64,000 bases of DNA. Source: an uncultured Rhodobiaceae bacterium. Its GTDB lineage: Bacteria; Pseudomonadota; Alphaproteobacteria; Rhizobiales; TMED25. Shown piece after piece: positions 21,081 through 31,886 of this stretch (the stretch's first letter is position 1; every line of letters starts with the position of its first letter). A model generated the notes under the pieces. It worked only from the letters and a program-made list of their open reading frames with translations. It made no database searches and had not been told where the DNA came from. Location of the stretch: the NCBI GenBank assembly GCA_913045225.1, contig CAJWPC010000004.1, positions 152,626 to 216,625 of the forward strand. The letters are read 5' to 3'. The position numbers and the translations under genes are program-made.

Positions 21081-21407
21081 TTATAAAGTTAATAGTGAAT
21101 ATGTACACCCAATAATAACGATTGAAACGAAGATATTGTTTAATAAAAGTGCCAATTTTAAATTTTTATTTTCGTGAATATAGTCCTCAATTATCATTTG
21201 CATACCTAATTTCATATGGAAAGCAAAATTAAACGTTAGGAGTAACGAGAGAAAAAGAATTAATGGTTTTTGGAAGAGGCTTGTAACTCCATCATAACTC
21301 ATTCCAGGTATTGTAAATATTAAATACAAAAGAAAAATCAAGATTGGAATGTTTAAGACTGCTGTAATTCTTTGCAAAATAAAATGTCTCGTTGGTGAAT
21401 GTGTCAT
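21081..21407 (-). CDS. sdhD: Succinate dehydrogenase hydrophobic membrane anchor subunit
   Basis: ~108 aa with three hydrophobic helices, HMKLGMQMIIEDYIH motif; position in sdh operon. Confidence 0.88.
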   Translation of the reverse strand: MTHSPTRHFILQRITAVLNIPILIFLLYLIFTIPGMSYDGVTSLFQKPLILFLSLLLTFNFAFHMKLGMQMIIEDYIHENKNLKLALLLNNIFVSIVIIGCTYSLLTL

Positions 21408-21420
21408 AGATTTTATCCCA

Positions 21421-21795
21421 CTATATAATGAAGAAAACGAGCCAGTAAATTAAAGTTAAAAGTACCCCGCCAAGCAGTGTAATCGCTGCCAGCTGATCAA
21501 CTGTTTTTACCTCAAAGCCTTTACCAATGTCCCAAATAAAATGTCGAAGCCCCCCAAGCATGTGATGGAATATGGCCCACGTTATTCCTAAAATAATTAA
21601 CTTCCCAATCCATGACCCAATTACAGTTGAAAAGATTACATAATATTGTTCCCCAAGTGCTAGTGAAGCTAAAAAAAACATAAAAATTATCATAGAGAAA
21701 TAGAGCGCCCCACCGGTTATCCGATGCGCAATCGACATAAGTAAACTTAATTTAAATTTGTAAATTGATAAATGTGGGGATAATGGTTTGTTCAT
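21421..21795 (-). CDS. sdhC: Succinate dehydrogenase cytochrome b556 subunit
   Basis: MNKPLSPHLSIYKFKLSLLMSIAHRITGGALYF; HHMLGGLRHFIWD. Confidence 0.95.
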   Translation of the reverse strand: MNKPLSPHLSIYKFKLSLLMSIAHRITGGALYFSMIIFMFFLASLALGEQYYVIFSTVIGSWIGKLIILGITWAIFHHMLGGLRHFIWDIGKGFEVKTVDQLAAITLLGGVLLTLIYWLVFFII

Positions 21796-21863
21796 TTGAT
21801 CTTTATTAAATTAATCACAGTATATTTATAATTGTTCTAATTCAAAATTCCATAAAAATTTTT

Positions 21864-22880
21864 CTAGCCAACGTATTTTTTGTTAAGTAGTAACTCTGCA
21901 ATTTGAACAGCATTAAGCGCAGCGCCTTTTCGAAGATTATCTGAAACAACCCACATAGCAAGACCATTCTCTACCGTTATGTCTTCACGGACCCTGCTTA
22001 CAAAAGTTGCATAATCGCCAACACACTCGATCGGTGTTACATATTTTTCATCTTCGGGATCATCCACTAGCATAACACCTGGTGAGTCTCTTAGAATTGC
22101 TCGTGCTTTTTCAGGGCTGATTGATTTCTCAAATTCAATATTGACTGCCTCGGAATGGCCAACAAAAACGGGGACTCTTACACAAGTGGCAGTCAGCTTA
22201 ATACTTTTATCTATGATTTTCTTTGTCTCAGATAACATCTTCCATTCCTCTTTTGTAAAACCGTCATCATGAAAAATATCTATGTGGGGTATGACATTGA
22301 AAGCGATTTGTCTTGTAAAGTTTTCGGGCTCTGCTACCTGATTTACAAAAATACCTTTTGTTTGATTAAATAGTTCTTCCATTGCTGCATTGCCAGCCCC
22401 TGACACTGATTGATATGTCGAAACGACAACCCTTTTAATCTTCGCAAAATCATGAAGAGGTTTTAGCACTACAACTAATTGTGAGGTCGAACAATTTGGA
22501 TTTGCAATAATTCCCCTTTTTTTATAATACTTTATATCATCTGGATTGACTTCTGGAACTATCAGTGGGACATCATCGTGATACCTCCAAAATGAGGAAT
22601 TATCAATTACGATAGCCCCTGCAGAAGCTGCGATAGGTCCCCACTTTTCTGATATTTTTGAGCCTGCAGAAAAAAGAGCGATGTCAATGTCCGAAAAATC
22701 GAAAGTTTCAAGATTTTTCACTTTTAGGGTTTTATCACCATAAGATAGCTCTCTACCCATTGACTTTCTGGATGCGAGTGCCACAACTTCGTCACAAGGA
22801 AACATCCTCTCGTCAAGAATATTTAATATCTCTCTACCAACATTTCCTGTTGCACCAACAACCGCGATCTTTATTGACAT
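21864..22880 (-). CDS. asd: Aspartate-semialdehyde dehydrogenase
   Basis: KIAVVGATGNVGREIL; IANPNCSTSQLVVVLKPLHD; VRVPVFVGHSEAVNIEFE. Confidence 0.97.
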   Translation of the reverse strand: MSIKIAVVGATGNVGREILNILDERMFPCDEVVALASRKSMGRELSYGDKTLKVKNLETFDFSDIDIALFSAGSKISEKWGPIAASAGAIVIDNSSFWRYHDDVPLIVPEVNPDDIKYYKKRGIIANPNCSTSQLVVVLKPLHDFAKIKRVVVSTYQSVSGAGNAAMEELFNQTKGIFVNQVAEPENFTRQIAFNVIPHIDIFHDDGFTKEEWKMLSETKKIIDKSIKLTATCVRVPVFVGHSEAVNIEFEKSISPEKARAILRDSPGVMLVDDPEDEKYVTPIECVGDYATFVSRVREDITVENGLAMWVVSDNLRKGAALNAVQIAELLLNKKYVG

Positions 22881-22890
22881 GGTTTCTTAC

Positions 22891-24000
22891 TCAAGCTCTT
22901 GAATTCATTTCTGCAATTATTGCGTCGGTTATCGCTTTTGTACCAACCTTTTTCATTCCATCTTGCATTATGTCTGGTGTTCTAATACCTTGATCTAATG
23001 CTGCAGAAATCGAGTCCTCTATCATCTTTGCCTCTTCAGTTAGGTTAAATGAATAGCGTAAAGCCATTGCAAAAGATGCGATCTCGGCGATTGGGTTTGC
23101 TATCCCTTGTCCAGAAATGTCTGGAGCAGAGCCATGAACAGGTTCATACATCGCATTCCTTTTGTCCGTATTTGGATTAACAGCTCCAAGAGATGCTGAA
23201 GGCAGCATTCCCATAGATCCTGTAAGCATAGCAGCTTCATCCGATAGTATATCACCAAACAAGTTGTCTGCGACAATAAGATCAAACTGTTTTGGTTTTC
23301 TGACAAGCTGCATAGCGCATGCATCAGCTAACATATGCTCGAGTTCCATTTCTGGATATTCGTTCTTGTGGACTTCGGAGACGACATTATTCCAAAAAAC
23401 ACCTGAAATCATTACATTTCTCTTTTCTGTGGAAGTTACTTTTCCTTTTCGGGTTTTAGCAAGATCGAAAGCGACGCGAGCTATCCTCTCAATCTCACTG
23501 GTAGTATATACCTGAGTATCTACAGCCCTTTTTTGACCATCGGGAAGGTCAGTAATCTCTTTTGGTTCACCAAAATACACCCCACCGGTTAACTCTCTCA
23601 ATATCAATATATCAAGTCCTTCAACAAGCTCCTTTTTTAGGCTTGATGCTTCCGCGAGCGCTTTGTAGCAAATTGCGGGTCTTAGGTTGGCAAATAAATC
23701 GAGCTCTTTTCGAAGTCTCAAGAGGCCAGCCTCTGGTCTCACCTCAAATGGCACATTATCCCACTTTGGCCCACCCACTGCACCGAATATTACTGCATCG
23801 GATTTATGAGCAAGATCCATAGCTTCATCCGAGATTGACTGGCCATGCTCATCATATGCGGCACCACCAACGAGATCTTTTTCAATTTCAAATTTATGGT
23901 TAGAGTTCATATTGAACCATTCAATTACCCTCTCAACTTCATTTATTACTTCCGGTCCTATTCCATCCCCGGGAAGCATTAGCAAATTGTATGAACTCAT
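22891..24000 (-). CDS. leuB: 3-isopropylmalate dehydrogenase
   Basis: LMLPGDGIGPEVINEV; ILRELTGGVYFGEP; DNLFGDILSDEAAMLTGSMGMLPSAS. Confidence 0.97.
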   Translation of the reverse strand: MSSYNLLMLPGDGIGPEVINEVERVIEWFNMNSNHKFEIEKDLVGGAAYDEHGQSISDEAMDLAHKSDAVIFGAVGGPKWDNVPFEVRPEAGLLRLRKELDLFANLRPAICYKALAEASSLKKELVEGLDILILRELTGGVYFGEPKEITDLPDGQKRAVDTQVYTTSEIERIARVAFDLAKTRKGKVTSTEKRNVMISGVFWNNVVSEVHKNEYPEMELEHMLADACAMQLVRKPKQFDLIVADNLFGDILSDEAAMLTGSMGMLPSASLGAVNPNTDKRNAMYEPVHGSAPDISGQGIANPIAEIASFAMALRYSFNLTEEAKMIEDSISAALDQGIRTPDIMQDGMKKVGTKAITDAIIAEMNSRA

Positions 24001-24032
24001 TACTTACCTCAATATTTCCACGTTTAGTATTA

Positions 24033-24638
24033 TTAAACCCATGGTCTTTGACTTTTAATTTTATCCTCGTAACTTCTAATTTCGCTATTTTTTTCGAGGG
24101 TTAGCGCGATATCATCTAGACCATTTAGCAAGCAGTGTTTAAGAAATTTATCGATCTTAAAGTTAATTTTGTTGCCATCAGAGGTTGTAATCTCTTGACT
24201 TTCAAGGTCAACTGTGAGAGTGGCATTAGATCCCCTCTCTGTTTCCTCCATCAGGAGACTAACCTCTGTTTCATCAAGAACGATAGGTAGCATGCCATTT
24301 TTGAAACAGTTATTGTAAAATATATCAGCAAATGACGTGGAAATAACAACCTTAATACCGTAGTCAAGAAGCGCCCAAGGTGCGTGCTCCCTGCTTGACC
24401 CACAGCCGAAGTTATCCCCCGCGACAAGTATTTTAGCATTTCTGTATTGAGACTTATTTAAGACAAAATCTTCATTTTCTGTTCCATCATCATTATAGCG
24501 TAACTCAGAAAATAAGCCTTTACCCAATCCTGTTCTTTCGATTGTTTTCAAATATTGCTTTGGAATTATTTTATCTGTATCAACATTCACTTCAGGTAAT
24601 GGAGCAGCAACAGCAGTAATATTTTTAAACTTTTCCAT
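24033..24638 (-). CDS. leuD: 3-isopropylmalate dehydratase small subunit
   Basis: [42 protein letters not shown]. Confidence 0.97.
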   Translation of the reverse strand: MEKFKNITAVAAPLPEVNVDTDKIIPKQYLKTIERTGLGKGLFSELRYNDDGTENEDFVLNKSQYRNAKILVAGDNFGCGSSREHAPWALLDYGIKVVISTSFADIFYNNCFKNGMLPIVLDETEVSLLMEETERGSNATLTVDLESQEITTSDGNKINFKIDKFLKHCLLNGLDDIALTLEKNSEIRSYEDKIKSQRPWV

Positions 24639-24648
24639 AAATATCTTC

Positions 24649-26058
24649 CTACTTTACAAAATCTCTTACATCAACGAAACGGCCAGCGATAGCTGCAGCG
24701 GCTGCCATCGCAGGAGACACAAGGTGGGTTCTTCCTCGAAACCCCTGTCTTCCTTCGAAATTTCTATTGGAGGTAGAAGCACATCTCTGCCCTGGCAAAA
24801 GCTTATCTGGATTCATGGCAAGGCACATCGAGCATCCGGGCTCTCTCCACTCAAATCCAGCTGCCATGAAAATTTTATCAAGACCTTCATTTATTGCTTG
24901 CTCCTTTACCAAACCTGATCCAGGTACTATCATTGCATTTAAATTTTCATTCACATGGTGACCCTCTACCACCTTGGCAACCTCTCTTAAGTCCTCAATT
25001 CTTCCATTAGTACAGGACCCTATAAATATAACATCTAACTCAATATCTTTTATTTTAGTACCAGGCTTCAAATCCATATATTCAAGTGCACTTTTCTTTG
25101 TCTCTTTTCTAATTTCATCATCTATGCCTTCTGGATCTGGAACCTCACCATTAATTGATACCACATCTTCAGGGCTAGTCCCCCATGTGACAACTGGTGG
25201 TAGAGCAGCCGCATCAAGATATACATCTCTATCGAAATATGCATCCTTATCAGAATTAAGTGCATTCCAATAATCCACCGCTCTGTCAAAATCATCCCCT
25301 TTTGGCGACCTTGGTCGATCTTTAATATAAGAAAAAGTCTTTTCATCAGGGCCTATCAGCCCAGCCCTTGCGCCACCCTCAATGGACATGTTACAGACCG
25401 TCATTCTTCCTTCCATAGAAAGGTCAGAAATCGCTTTACCTGTATATTCAATTACAGATCCTGTTCCACCGCCAGCTCCGATCTCACCAATAATGGAGAG
25501 AATAATGTCTTTTGCGGTTACTCCATCTGGAGCTGTTCCGCCAACATTGACTCTAAAATTTTTTGCCTTTCTTTGAATTAGGGTTTGGGTAGCAAGAATG
25601 TGTTCAACTTCAGATGTGCCAATGCCCATCGCAAGTGCTCCGAAAGCGCCATGTGTAGACGTATGGCTGTCACCGCACATTATTGTTGTTCCTGGCAATG
25701 TAAAACCTTGTTCAGGTCCTACAACATGAACAATGCCTTGTCTTATATCTAACTCATTAAAATACTCAACACCGAATTCTTTACAGTTTTTCTCAAGGGC
25801 TTCCACTTGTATTCTTGATTCTTCATCCTCAATACCATTTTTACGATCAGTAGTAGGAACATTGTGATCTACGACAGCAAGTGTCTTTTCTGGACACCTA
25901 ACCTTCCTTTTGGTCATCCTCAGACCTTCAAATGCTTGTGGTGAAGTCACCTCGTGGACCAAATGCCTGTCTATATAAATAAGTGATGTTCCATCATCAT
26001 TTGTGTTTACAAGATGGTCATCCCATATTTTATCATAAATAGTTCTTGATTTGCTCAT
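24649..26058 (-). CDS. leuC: 3-isopropylmalate dehydratase large subunit
   Basis: [61 protein letters not shown]. Confidence 0.98.
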   Translation of the reverse strand: MSKSRTIYDKIWDDHLVNTNDDGTSLIYIDRHLVHEVTSPQAFEGLRMTKRKVRCPEKTLAVVDHNVPTTDRKNGIEDEESRIQVEALEKNCKEFGVEYFNELDIRQGIVHVVGPEQGFTLPGTTIMCGDSHTSTHGAFGALAMGIGTSEVEHILATQTLIQRKAKNFRVNVGGTAPDGVTAKDIILSIIGEIGAGGGTGSVIEYTGKAISDLSMEGRMTVCNMSIEGGARAGLIGPDEKTFSYIKDRPRSPKGDDFDRAVDYWNALNSDKDAYFDRDVYLDAAALPPVVTWGTSPEDVVSINGEVPDPEGIDDEIRKETKKSALEYMDLKPGTKIKDIELDVIFIGSCTNGRIEDLREVAKVVEGHHVNENLNAMIVPGSGLVKEQAINEGLDKIFMAAGFEWREPGCSMCLAMNPDKLLPGQRCASTSNRNFEGRQGFRGRTHLVSPAMAAAAAIAGRFVDVRDFVK

Positions 26059-26096
26059 TTCACTGTATCCAAAATTTGTTGTTTATTCTAAAAAAA

Positions 26097-27137
26097 TTAT
26101 TTTAAACCCTCAATGTATTTCTTGAGAATATTTAGTGCGTTTGACAAGTCTTTTTTATCTATCATTTCTGTTACTGTATGAATATATCTTGTTCCTACTA
26201 CTATTGCTATAGCTTTTGCTCCGGATCCGGCCTGCTGACCTGCGGCTCCATCCTGGCCACCCCGGCTTAGTATTGTCCTCTGATAAGAAATCTTACTTTT
26301 TTCTGCTAATTTAACAAATTCTTCAACCAGATCATTATCAGATATAAAAGAAGAGTCTTTTATGTGTAAACCAAAGCCTTTCCCGTGCTGAGTGATCCAA
26401 TCTTTTTCAGGAACACCTGGTGTATCACAGGCTAGAGTTGTATCAACTCCGATCGCTATATCTGGTTTGACATTAAATGAGGCCGTCTTTGCCCCTCTCA
26501 ATCCCACCTCTTCTTGGGTTGTAAACACAACAACGAGATCATTACTTAGTTCAATCTTATTCTCATAAAAATACTTCGCAATTTCAATACCGATCCAACA
26601 TGCAATCCTGTTATCAAGCGCCTTTGAAACAATTTTCTCAGGCATATCTAGAAAAGGCTCATCCATGACAACGAAATCACCAATTTTTATTTTATCCTTA
26701 GCTTTCTCACCCAGGCCTGTATCTATGAAGAATTCATCTGGCTCTGGAATTTTTTTTCGGTCTGCAGGACTTTGGGTGTGTACCGGCTTTCCTTGTGGAT
26801 TCATTACGGCTCGGATATCCTCTTTTTCTGTACAAATTAGCACCCTTCTTGAAAATAGATTTCTTGGATCAAAGCCACCAACCGGATCAACAAATACAAA
26901 TCCTTTGCTGTTTATATGACTCACAAGAAATCCAATCTCGTCCATATGGCAGAGCAGTAATATTTTCTTTTTATTTTTTTTCTTTGAGTTTATTTTGCAG
27001 ATTAATGAGCCAAGCGGATCAATTTCAATCTCATCAAAATAGTCTTTTACATGTTTGTGTATGAAATTTCTTATTCGTACCTCCCTACCCGCTACAGAGG
27101 GAGTCTCGCACAATTCTTTTAGAAGTTTATAATTCAA
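26097..27137 (-). CDS. M42 family metallopeptidase (FrvX-like aminopeptidase)
   Basis: HMDEIGFLVSHINSKGFVFVDPVGG; ALDNRIACWIGIE; TTQEEVGLRGA; RGGQDGAAGQQAGSGAKA. Confidence 0.9.
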   Translation of the reverse strand: MNYKLLKELCETPSVAGREVRIRNFIHKHVKDYFDEIEIDPLGSLICKINSKKKNKKKILLLCHMDEIGFLVSHINSKGFVFVDPVGGFDPRNLFSRRVLICTEKEDIRAVMNPQGKPVHTQSPADRKKIPEPDEFFIDTGLGEKAKDKIKIGDFVVMDEPFLDMPEKIVSKALDNRIACWIGIEIAKYFYENKIELSNDLVVVFTTQEEVGLRGAKTASFNVKPDIAIGVDTTLACDTPGVPEKDWITQHGKGFGLHIKDSSFISDNDLVEEFVKLAEKSKISYQRTILSRGGQDGAAGQQAGSGAKAIAIVVGTRYIHTVTEMIDKKDLSNALNILKKYIEGLK

Positions 27138-27167
27138 AGTGAAATCCTCGTTTATTGGTTACAGGAT

Positions 27168-27593
27168 TTATTTTGATTCATTCTCTTCGCCTGTGGCCTC
27201 GGGTTGAGATGCTTCTTTTCCTTTTTGACGATTTACGTCAATCTTTTCAGCTATTCGAGCAGATTTGCCTCTCCTATCTCTTAGATAGTATAGTTTTGCT
27301 CTTCTTACCTTACCTTTTTTTACCACAGAGATAGACTCGATAGTTGGAGAATATACAGGAAAAACTCTTTCAACTCCTTCACCGTATGAAATCTTTCTCA
27401 CTGTGAAGCTTTCATTAATACCTGAACCAGATCTTCCAATGACAACGCCTTCATAGGCTTGAACTCTTTCTCTGGTACCTTCGCTAATTTTAACATTCAC
27501 TCGAACGGTATCTCCGGGAGCAAAATCTGGTATTTGTTTGCTTTCCCTTAGCTTGTCTAACTGTTCTTTTTCAAGTTCTTGTATTAAATTCAT
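27168..27593 (-). CDS. rplS: 50S ribosomal protein L19
   Basis: [56 protein letters not shown]. Confidence 0.97.
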   Translation of the reverse strand: MNLIQELEKEQLDKLRESKQIPDFAPGDTVRVNVKISEGTRERVQAYEGVVIGRSGSGINESFTVRKISYGEGVERVFPVYSPTIESISVVKKGKVRRAKLYYLRDRRGKSARIAEKIDVNRQKGKEASQPEATGEENESK

Positions 27594-27787
27594 TTTAACA
27601 TCCAACTAAGCATGACTTATTCCTGCTATCATTATACTATTGACTGGCAGTTGTCGATAATTTAACAGTGCCAAAATCTACTCATATTAACAAGATTATA
27701 GAATCTATGTTTATGCGTGAGATATTTTGTGTTTATATAATTAAATGACTAAAATGTATATAATTTATTTTAAAAAATAAGATTCGA

Positions 27788-29185
27788 ATGAAATTTAATA
27801 ATATAAGAGAAATTATCAACTCCATCAAAAGCAAAGAGCTGTCCCCAAGGGAAGTTACCGAATATTACTTGAATAGAATTTCAGAGCACAATCACAAATT
27901 CAATGCATTCATAACAATACTCGAAGACGAAGCCCTGAAAAGGGCAAAAGACGCAGAAAGTGAAATCTTAAATGGGGTATACAAGGGTCCCCTTCATGGC
28001 ATCCCATATGCTGCAAAAGATATAATTAACACCGCAGGAACTCGTACCACAAATGGATCAGCTTTGTATAAGGACTTTATTCCAGAGCATGATGCATACT
28101 GTATATCTAAGATGAACGATGCAGGTGCTATATTACTAGGCAAAACAAATACTCATCAATACGCAGCAGCCTCTACAACTATAAATGCACATTTTGGGAC
28201 AACGAGAAATCCACACAACCCACTAAAAATTGTCGGGGGCTCCAGTGGTGGTTCTGCCGCTGCAGTGGCGAGTAAATTTGTTCCCATCTCACTTGGAACT
28301 GACACAGGAGGATCTATTCGGACTCCATCATCACTATGCGGTATTGTGGGTCTGAAGCCAACCCATGGCGCAATCAGCCTCAGTGGGGTTTTTCCAAACT
28401 CACCGAGTATAGACCACGTTGGACCAATGTGCGAATCTGTTTATTCCACAGCCTTGGCCTACAGCGCCTTGGAGGGATATGACCAAAATGACATGAAATC
28501 AGTTGAGCATAAAAAAATTGATTTGTCACAACTTGAAAGTGATATTAAGGGTCTCAAAATTGCGATATGTCCTGACATATATCAAAACCAAGAACTAGAT
28601 GGTGAGGTAGAAGGTTCATATGAACACGCAAAATCTTTACTCGAAGATCTTGGCGCCAGCATAACAACAATCAATTTTGAGGATGTGGATATAATACAAG
28701 ATTTATTCTATGGCATCGCAGGCCCGGAATTCACAAAAGTTCACATCAAACAGTATTCTGAAAATCCTGAAAGTTTTGATCCTGATGTTCGAAAGAGAAT
28801 GGAATGGTCCGTAAAAGTAGATATAGATGATTATCTGACGGCACTTGATAACAAAATCAAAATGACAAGATTGATTGAAAATAAAATTAAAAAATTTGAC
28901 GCATTAATAACACCGGCCACACCTTTTACAGCGCCACTGATAGAGGACCTTAACGCAAAAATAAATCAGAAAAATTATGATTATTCAGCTAATTATCATA
29001 GACAGTTCTTTAGTCCCTTTAATGTTACGGGCTTACCGGCTTTGGTCTTACCAATTGGAAGGGATAAGTCAAATATGCCAATTGCAATGCAAATTGTAGG
29101 CAAGAAATGGGACGAAAGTAAAATACTTCAAATAGCCTATAACATTGAAGCTAATATTATGTATAATAACAACATCAGTTTTTAG
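27788..29185 (+). CDS. Amidase signature family protein
   Basis: HGIPYAAKDIINTAG (Lys) and GGSSGGSAAAVASKFVPISLGTDTGGSIRTPSSLCG (Ser-cisSer). Confidence 0.93.
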   Translation: MKFNNIREIINSIKSKELSPREVTEYYLNRISEHNHKFNAFITILEDEALKRAKDAESEILNGVYKGPLHGIPYAAKDIINTAGTRTTNGSALYKDFIPEHDAYCISKMNDAGAILLGKTNTHQYAAASTTINAHFGTTRNPHNPLKIVGGSSGGSAAAVASKFVPISLGTDTGGSIRTPSSLCGIVGLKPTHGAISLSGVFPNSPSIDHVGPMCESVYSTALAYSALEGYDQNDMKSVEHKKIDLSQLESDIKGLKIAICPDIYQNQELDGEVEGSYEHAKSLLEDLGASITTINFEDVDIIQDLFYGIAGPEFTKVHIKQYSENPESFDPDVRKRMEWSVKVDIDDYLTALDNKIKMTRLIENKIKKFDALITPATPFTAPLIEDLNAKINQKNYDYSANYHRQFFSPFNVTGLPALVLPIGRDKSNMPIAMQIVGKKWDESKILQIAYNIEANIMYNNNISF

Positions 29186-29194
29186 GAGATTAAT

Positions 29195-29881
29195 ATGGAA
29201 ATAATAGACTTAAGCCGTGAGCTATATCACCGCACCCCACAATACCCAGGACAGCCTCCTATCATTCATGGTGTTTGGAAAAGTCACGAAGAAGCTTTTG
29301 CAGACTCTGGCAATATCCAAGGGAACTCCGTGCATTATTTTTCAATGCCTGACCATGGGGGGACACACATTGATGCCCCAAGACATTTTAGTATTGATGG
29401 AACGCCAATTAATGAATATCCACTTGAAAATTGTATTGTGAAAGGTATTTGTATCGATTTACGACACGTAGAACCAAAATCAGAGATAACGTCCTCAGAT
29501 TTGGAAGAAGCCGTTAAAAAAACAGGCCAACCGATTCCAGAAAATGGAACTTTACTACTTTGCACAGGCCATCACGAGAGGACTTTCCCATCAGCTGCTT
29601 ATTCAACCGATAACCCTGGAGTGAATATTGAGGCAACAAAATGGATCGCAGAACAGGGTTTCGTTCATTTTGGTATCGACTCGATGAGACCGGGCCCAAT
29701 TGGAGATGTAAACTCGCTCGTACATAAAATATGTCATGAGGTAAATATCACACATCTGGAGAGCTTATGTAATCTCGAGAAACTGATTGGGAGGGGGGAA
29801 TTCACATTCATTTGTCTACCGTTAGCTTGGAGGGGTGGAACAGGCTCGCCAGTAAGGGCGGTAGCAGTTTTTGATATGTAA
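29195..29881 (+). CDS. Cyclase / kynurenine formamidase-like metal-dependent hydrolase
   Basis: DLSRELYHRTPQYPGQP; MPDHGGTHIDAPRHF (HxGTHxDxPxH). Confidence 0.9.
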   Translation: MEIIDLSRELYHRTPQYPGQPPIIHGVWKSHEEAFADSGNIQGNSVHYFSMPDHGGTHIDAPRHFSIDGTPINEYPLENCIVKGICIDLRHVEPKSEITSSDLEEAVKKTGQPIPENGTLLLCTGHHERTFPSAAYSTDNPGVNIEATKWIAEQGFVHFGIDSMRPGPIGDVNSLVHKICHEVNITHLESLCNLEKLIGRGEFTFICLPLAWRGGTGSPVRAVAVFDM

Positions 29882-29887
29882 GATCCA

Positions 29888-30436
29888 ATGAGCCCACAAC
29901 CAAAACCACCGAGAAGGGTAATTGTAGGAAACAGGGAGGATGGCCGATCTTATGTTGTGTCAGATACTGAAAACCCCTACCAGTATAATCGAGGTGGTGG
30001 TTCAACAATCTATTTTAATGAAATCTGGACATTTGATAACTGCCCGGTTGATATATCAAATCATTCAGACGGCGCAGATAGACCGCTCTCTCACTCACCA
30101 CCATTAAATGGCGCACACTTTAGAGTTATTGAGTCAAAGAAAGAAGATAATAAAAAAATTGACCAAGAAAAAGCAGATAAATTTTTTGCGTCGATGAATA
30201 GAACAGGACTCTCTGAAAAAATGAAGAGTGAGAAGCATTGGAATATGCATCGCACCCGCACGGTTGATTATGGTGTTGTGACAAAGGGCAAAAGAACCCA
30301 TGTTTTACCCGAAGACGAATTAGTCATGTATGAGGGTGACATAATTGTTCAGCTTGGTCATTTTCATTCATGGGATAATAGTCATGGGCCAAACGAAATG
30401 CTCTTTATTATGATTGGTGGTGATGATAATGACTGA
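29888..30436 (+). CDS. Cupin-domain protein (copy 1 of tandem pair)
   Basis: RRVIVGNREDGRSYVVSD; NMHRTRTVDYGVVTKGKRTHVL; GDIIVQLGHFHSWDN. Confidence 0.8.
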   Translation: MSPQPKPPRRVIVGNREDGRSYVVSDTENPYQYNRGGGSTIYFNEIWTFDNCPVDISNHSDGADRPLSHSPPLNGAHFRVIESKKEDNKKIDQEKADKFFASMNRTGLSEKMKSEKHWNMHRTRTVDYGVVTKGKRTHVLPEDELVMYEGDIIVQLGHFHSWDNSHGPNEMLFIMIGGDDND

Positions 30437-30968
30437 CATAAGGCGAATAGTAATTGGGCAACTTCCAAATGGCGAAATAAAAAGAATAAGTGATGGAATT
30501 GCTGAAGATGCCATTACCGATAATGCTAGACCAGGATATAAATCAACAAAAATATGGGCGACATTACGAAGCCCTGCTAATTTTGGTAATGACGCGAAAG
30601 AGGAAAGTGACAGTTACCCACACACCCTGATACCTCCAAAATCAGGATCAATATGTAGATTTGTGACTTTCCCCCCTGAAAATGAGTACATTAATAAAGT
30701 TACAAGAGAGGATGTCAAAAATTTTTACAAATCCATTAATTCAATCGAACTCTTCAGTGCCAAAAATTTAAAGCATCCATACATGCACAAAAATAATTCT
30801 CTAGATTATATTTACGTAATGAAAGGCTCCATCTTTTTAATTTTAGACGAAGATCAAGTTCAGCTAAATCAGGGTGATACCATAGTCAATCTTGGAGGAA
30901 ATCACGCCTGGAGTAATAGAACAGATAGTGTATGTGAACTTTTTATTTCCTCGCATAGCAGCTATTAA
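30429..30968 (+). CDS. Cupin-domain protein (copy 2, diverged)
   Basis: RRIVIGQLPNGEIKRISDG; YMHKNNSLDYIYVMKGSIFLIL; GDTIVNLGGNHAWSNR; start overlaps copy 1. Confidence 0.78.
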   Translation: MTDIRRIVIGQLPNGEIKRISDGIAEDAITDNARPGYKSTKIWATLRSPANFGNDAKEESDSYPHTLIPPKSGSICRFVTFPPENEYINKVTREDVKNFYKSINSIELFSAKNLKHPYMHKNNSLDYIYVMKGSIFLILDEDQVQLNQGDTIVNLGGNHAWSNRTDSVCELFISSHSSY

Positions 30969-30969
30969 A

Positions 30970-31869
30970 TCAGACTGATCTACTCTCTCTCCACCATATT
31001 GCAAGACCTGCTAATATGACAAGACATGCCCCAAAAATAGTTTGCGAACTCGGTAGTTGATTAAAAATATAATATCCCATAATTGTTGATCCAATGATTT
31101 GTAAATATAGAAATGGTGCAATAATTGACGATGGAGTTATCCTGAATGCCTGCGTTAGTAGTAAATTTGTTATAATTGATCCAAAAGCTATAACTGCCAG
31201 TAAAAACCATTGGAATGTATCTGGCATCACAAGTGCAACGCGATCATATCCTGTAATACCACCAAAAATGAATATAGCTGTCATCATGATAACTGCTGTA
31301 ATTGCCGTATAATATTGAAACACGGGAAGTCTTGCTGCATTTGCCCATTTTCTTGCCATCAATGCTGAGAGACCGTGAAATAATGCCGCTAAGGCTGGAA
31401 ATACTGCACCCCATCCAACATCATCAAAATTTGGTCCGATCACAAGCAGAGCTCCACCCATTCCAGCCAAAACAGCAATCCACCTATAAATGCCGACTTT
31501 TTCTCTCAATAGTATAGATGACAAAGCAGTTATAATGATGGGTTGTATGAAAAAAATAGCAACAGCATCCACAAGTGGGAGGACTGATAATCCGGCATAG
31601 ACACATAATGTCCCAAGACTTGCAAGAATGCCTCTCACTAATAACGGCCAGCTAGGTTTGGCGATCCACTCCTCTTTTGGAAGATACAAATATATATAAA
31701 CGCTCAATACTACAACATGCAGCATGAATCTAGTAAAAGAAACCTGCGGAGGCGCCATGGCATCGCCGAGAAGTTTTACAGATGCCTCAATAAATGGCAC
31801 TGTCAGAATGAAACCAAAGGTGAATAGTGTACCCTTAGTTGAGTCATCAATAATTTTTATTTGAGCCAT
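30970..31869 (-). CDS. EamA/DMT family transporter
   Basis: ~10 hydrophobic helices; two EamA-like halves (PLVDAVAIFFIQPIIITALSSILLREKVG; ...SIIAPFLYLQIIGSTIMGYYIFNQLPSSQTIFGACLVILAGL). Confidence 0.9.
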   Translation of the reverse strand: MAQIKIIDDSTKGTLFTFGFILTVPFIEASVKLLGDAMAPPQVSFTRFMLHVVVLSVYIYLYLPKEEWIAKPSWPLLVRGILASLGTLCVYAGLSVLPLVDAVAIFFIQPIIITALSSILLREKVGIYRWIAVLAGMGGALLVIGPNFDDVGWGAVFPALAALFHGLSALMARKWANAARLPVFQYYTAITAVIMMTAIFIFGGITGYDRVALVMPDTFQWFLLAVIAFGSIITNLLLTQAFRITPSSIIAPFLYLQIIGSTIMGYYIFNQLPSSQTIFGACLVILAGLAIWWRESRSV

Positions 31870-31886
31870 TTTTTCAGATTATAAAT

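Noticed and set aside
27606-27787. 182-bp intergenic between rplS and the amidase, examined for tRNA or ncRNA
   Set aside because: AT-rich, no cloverleaf or convincing stem seen by eye; probably just divergent promoters
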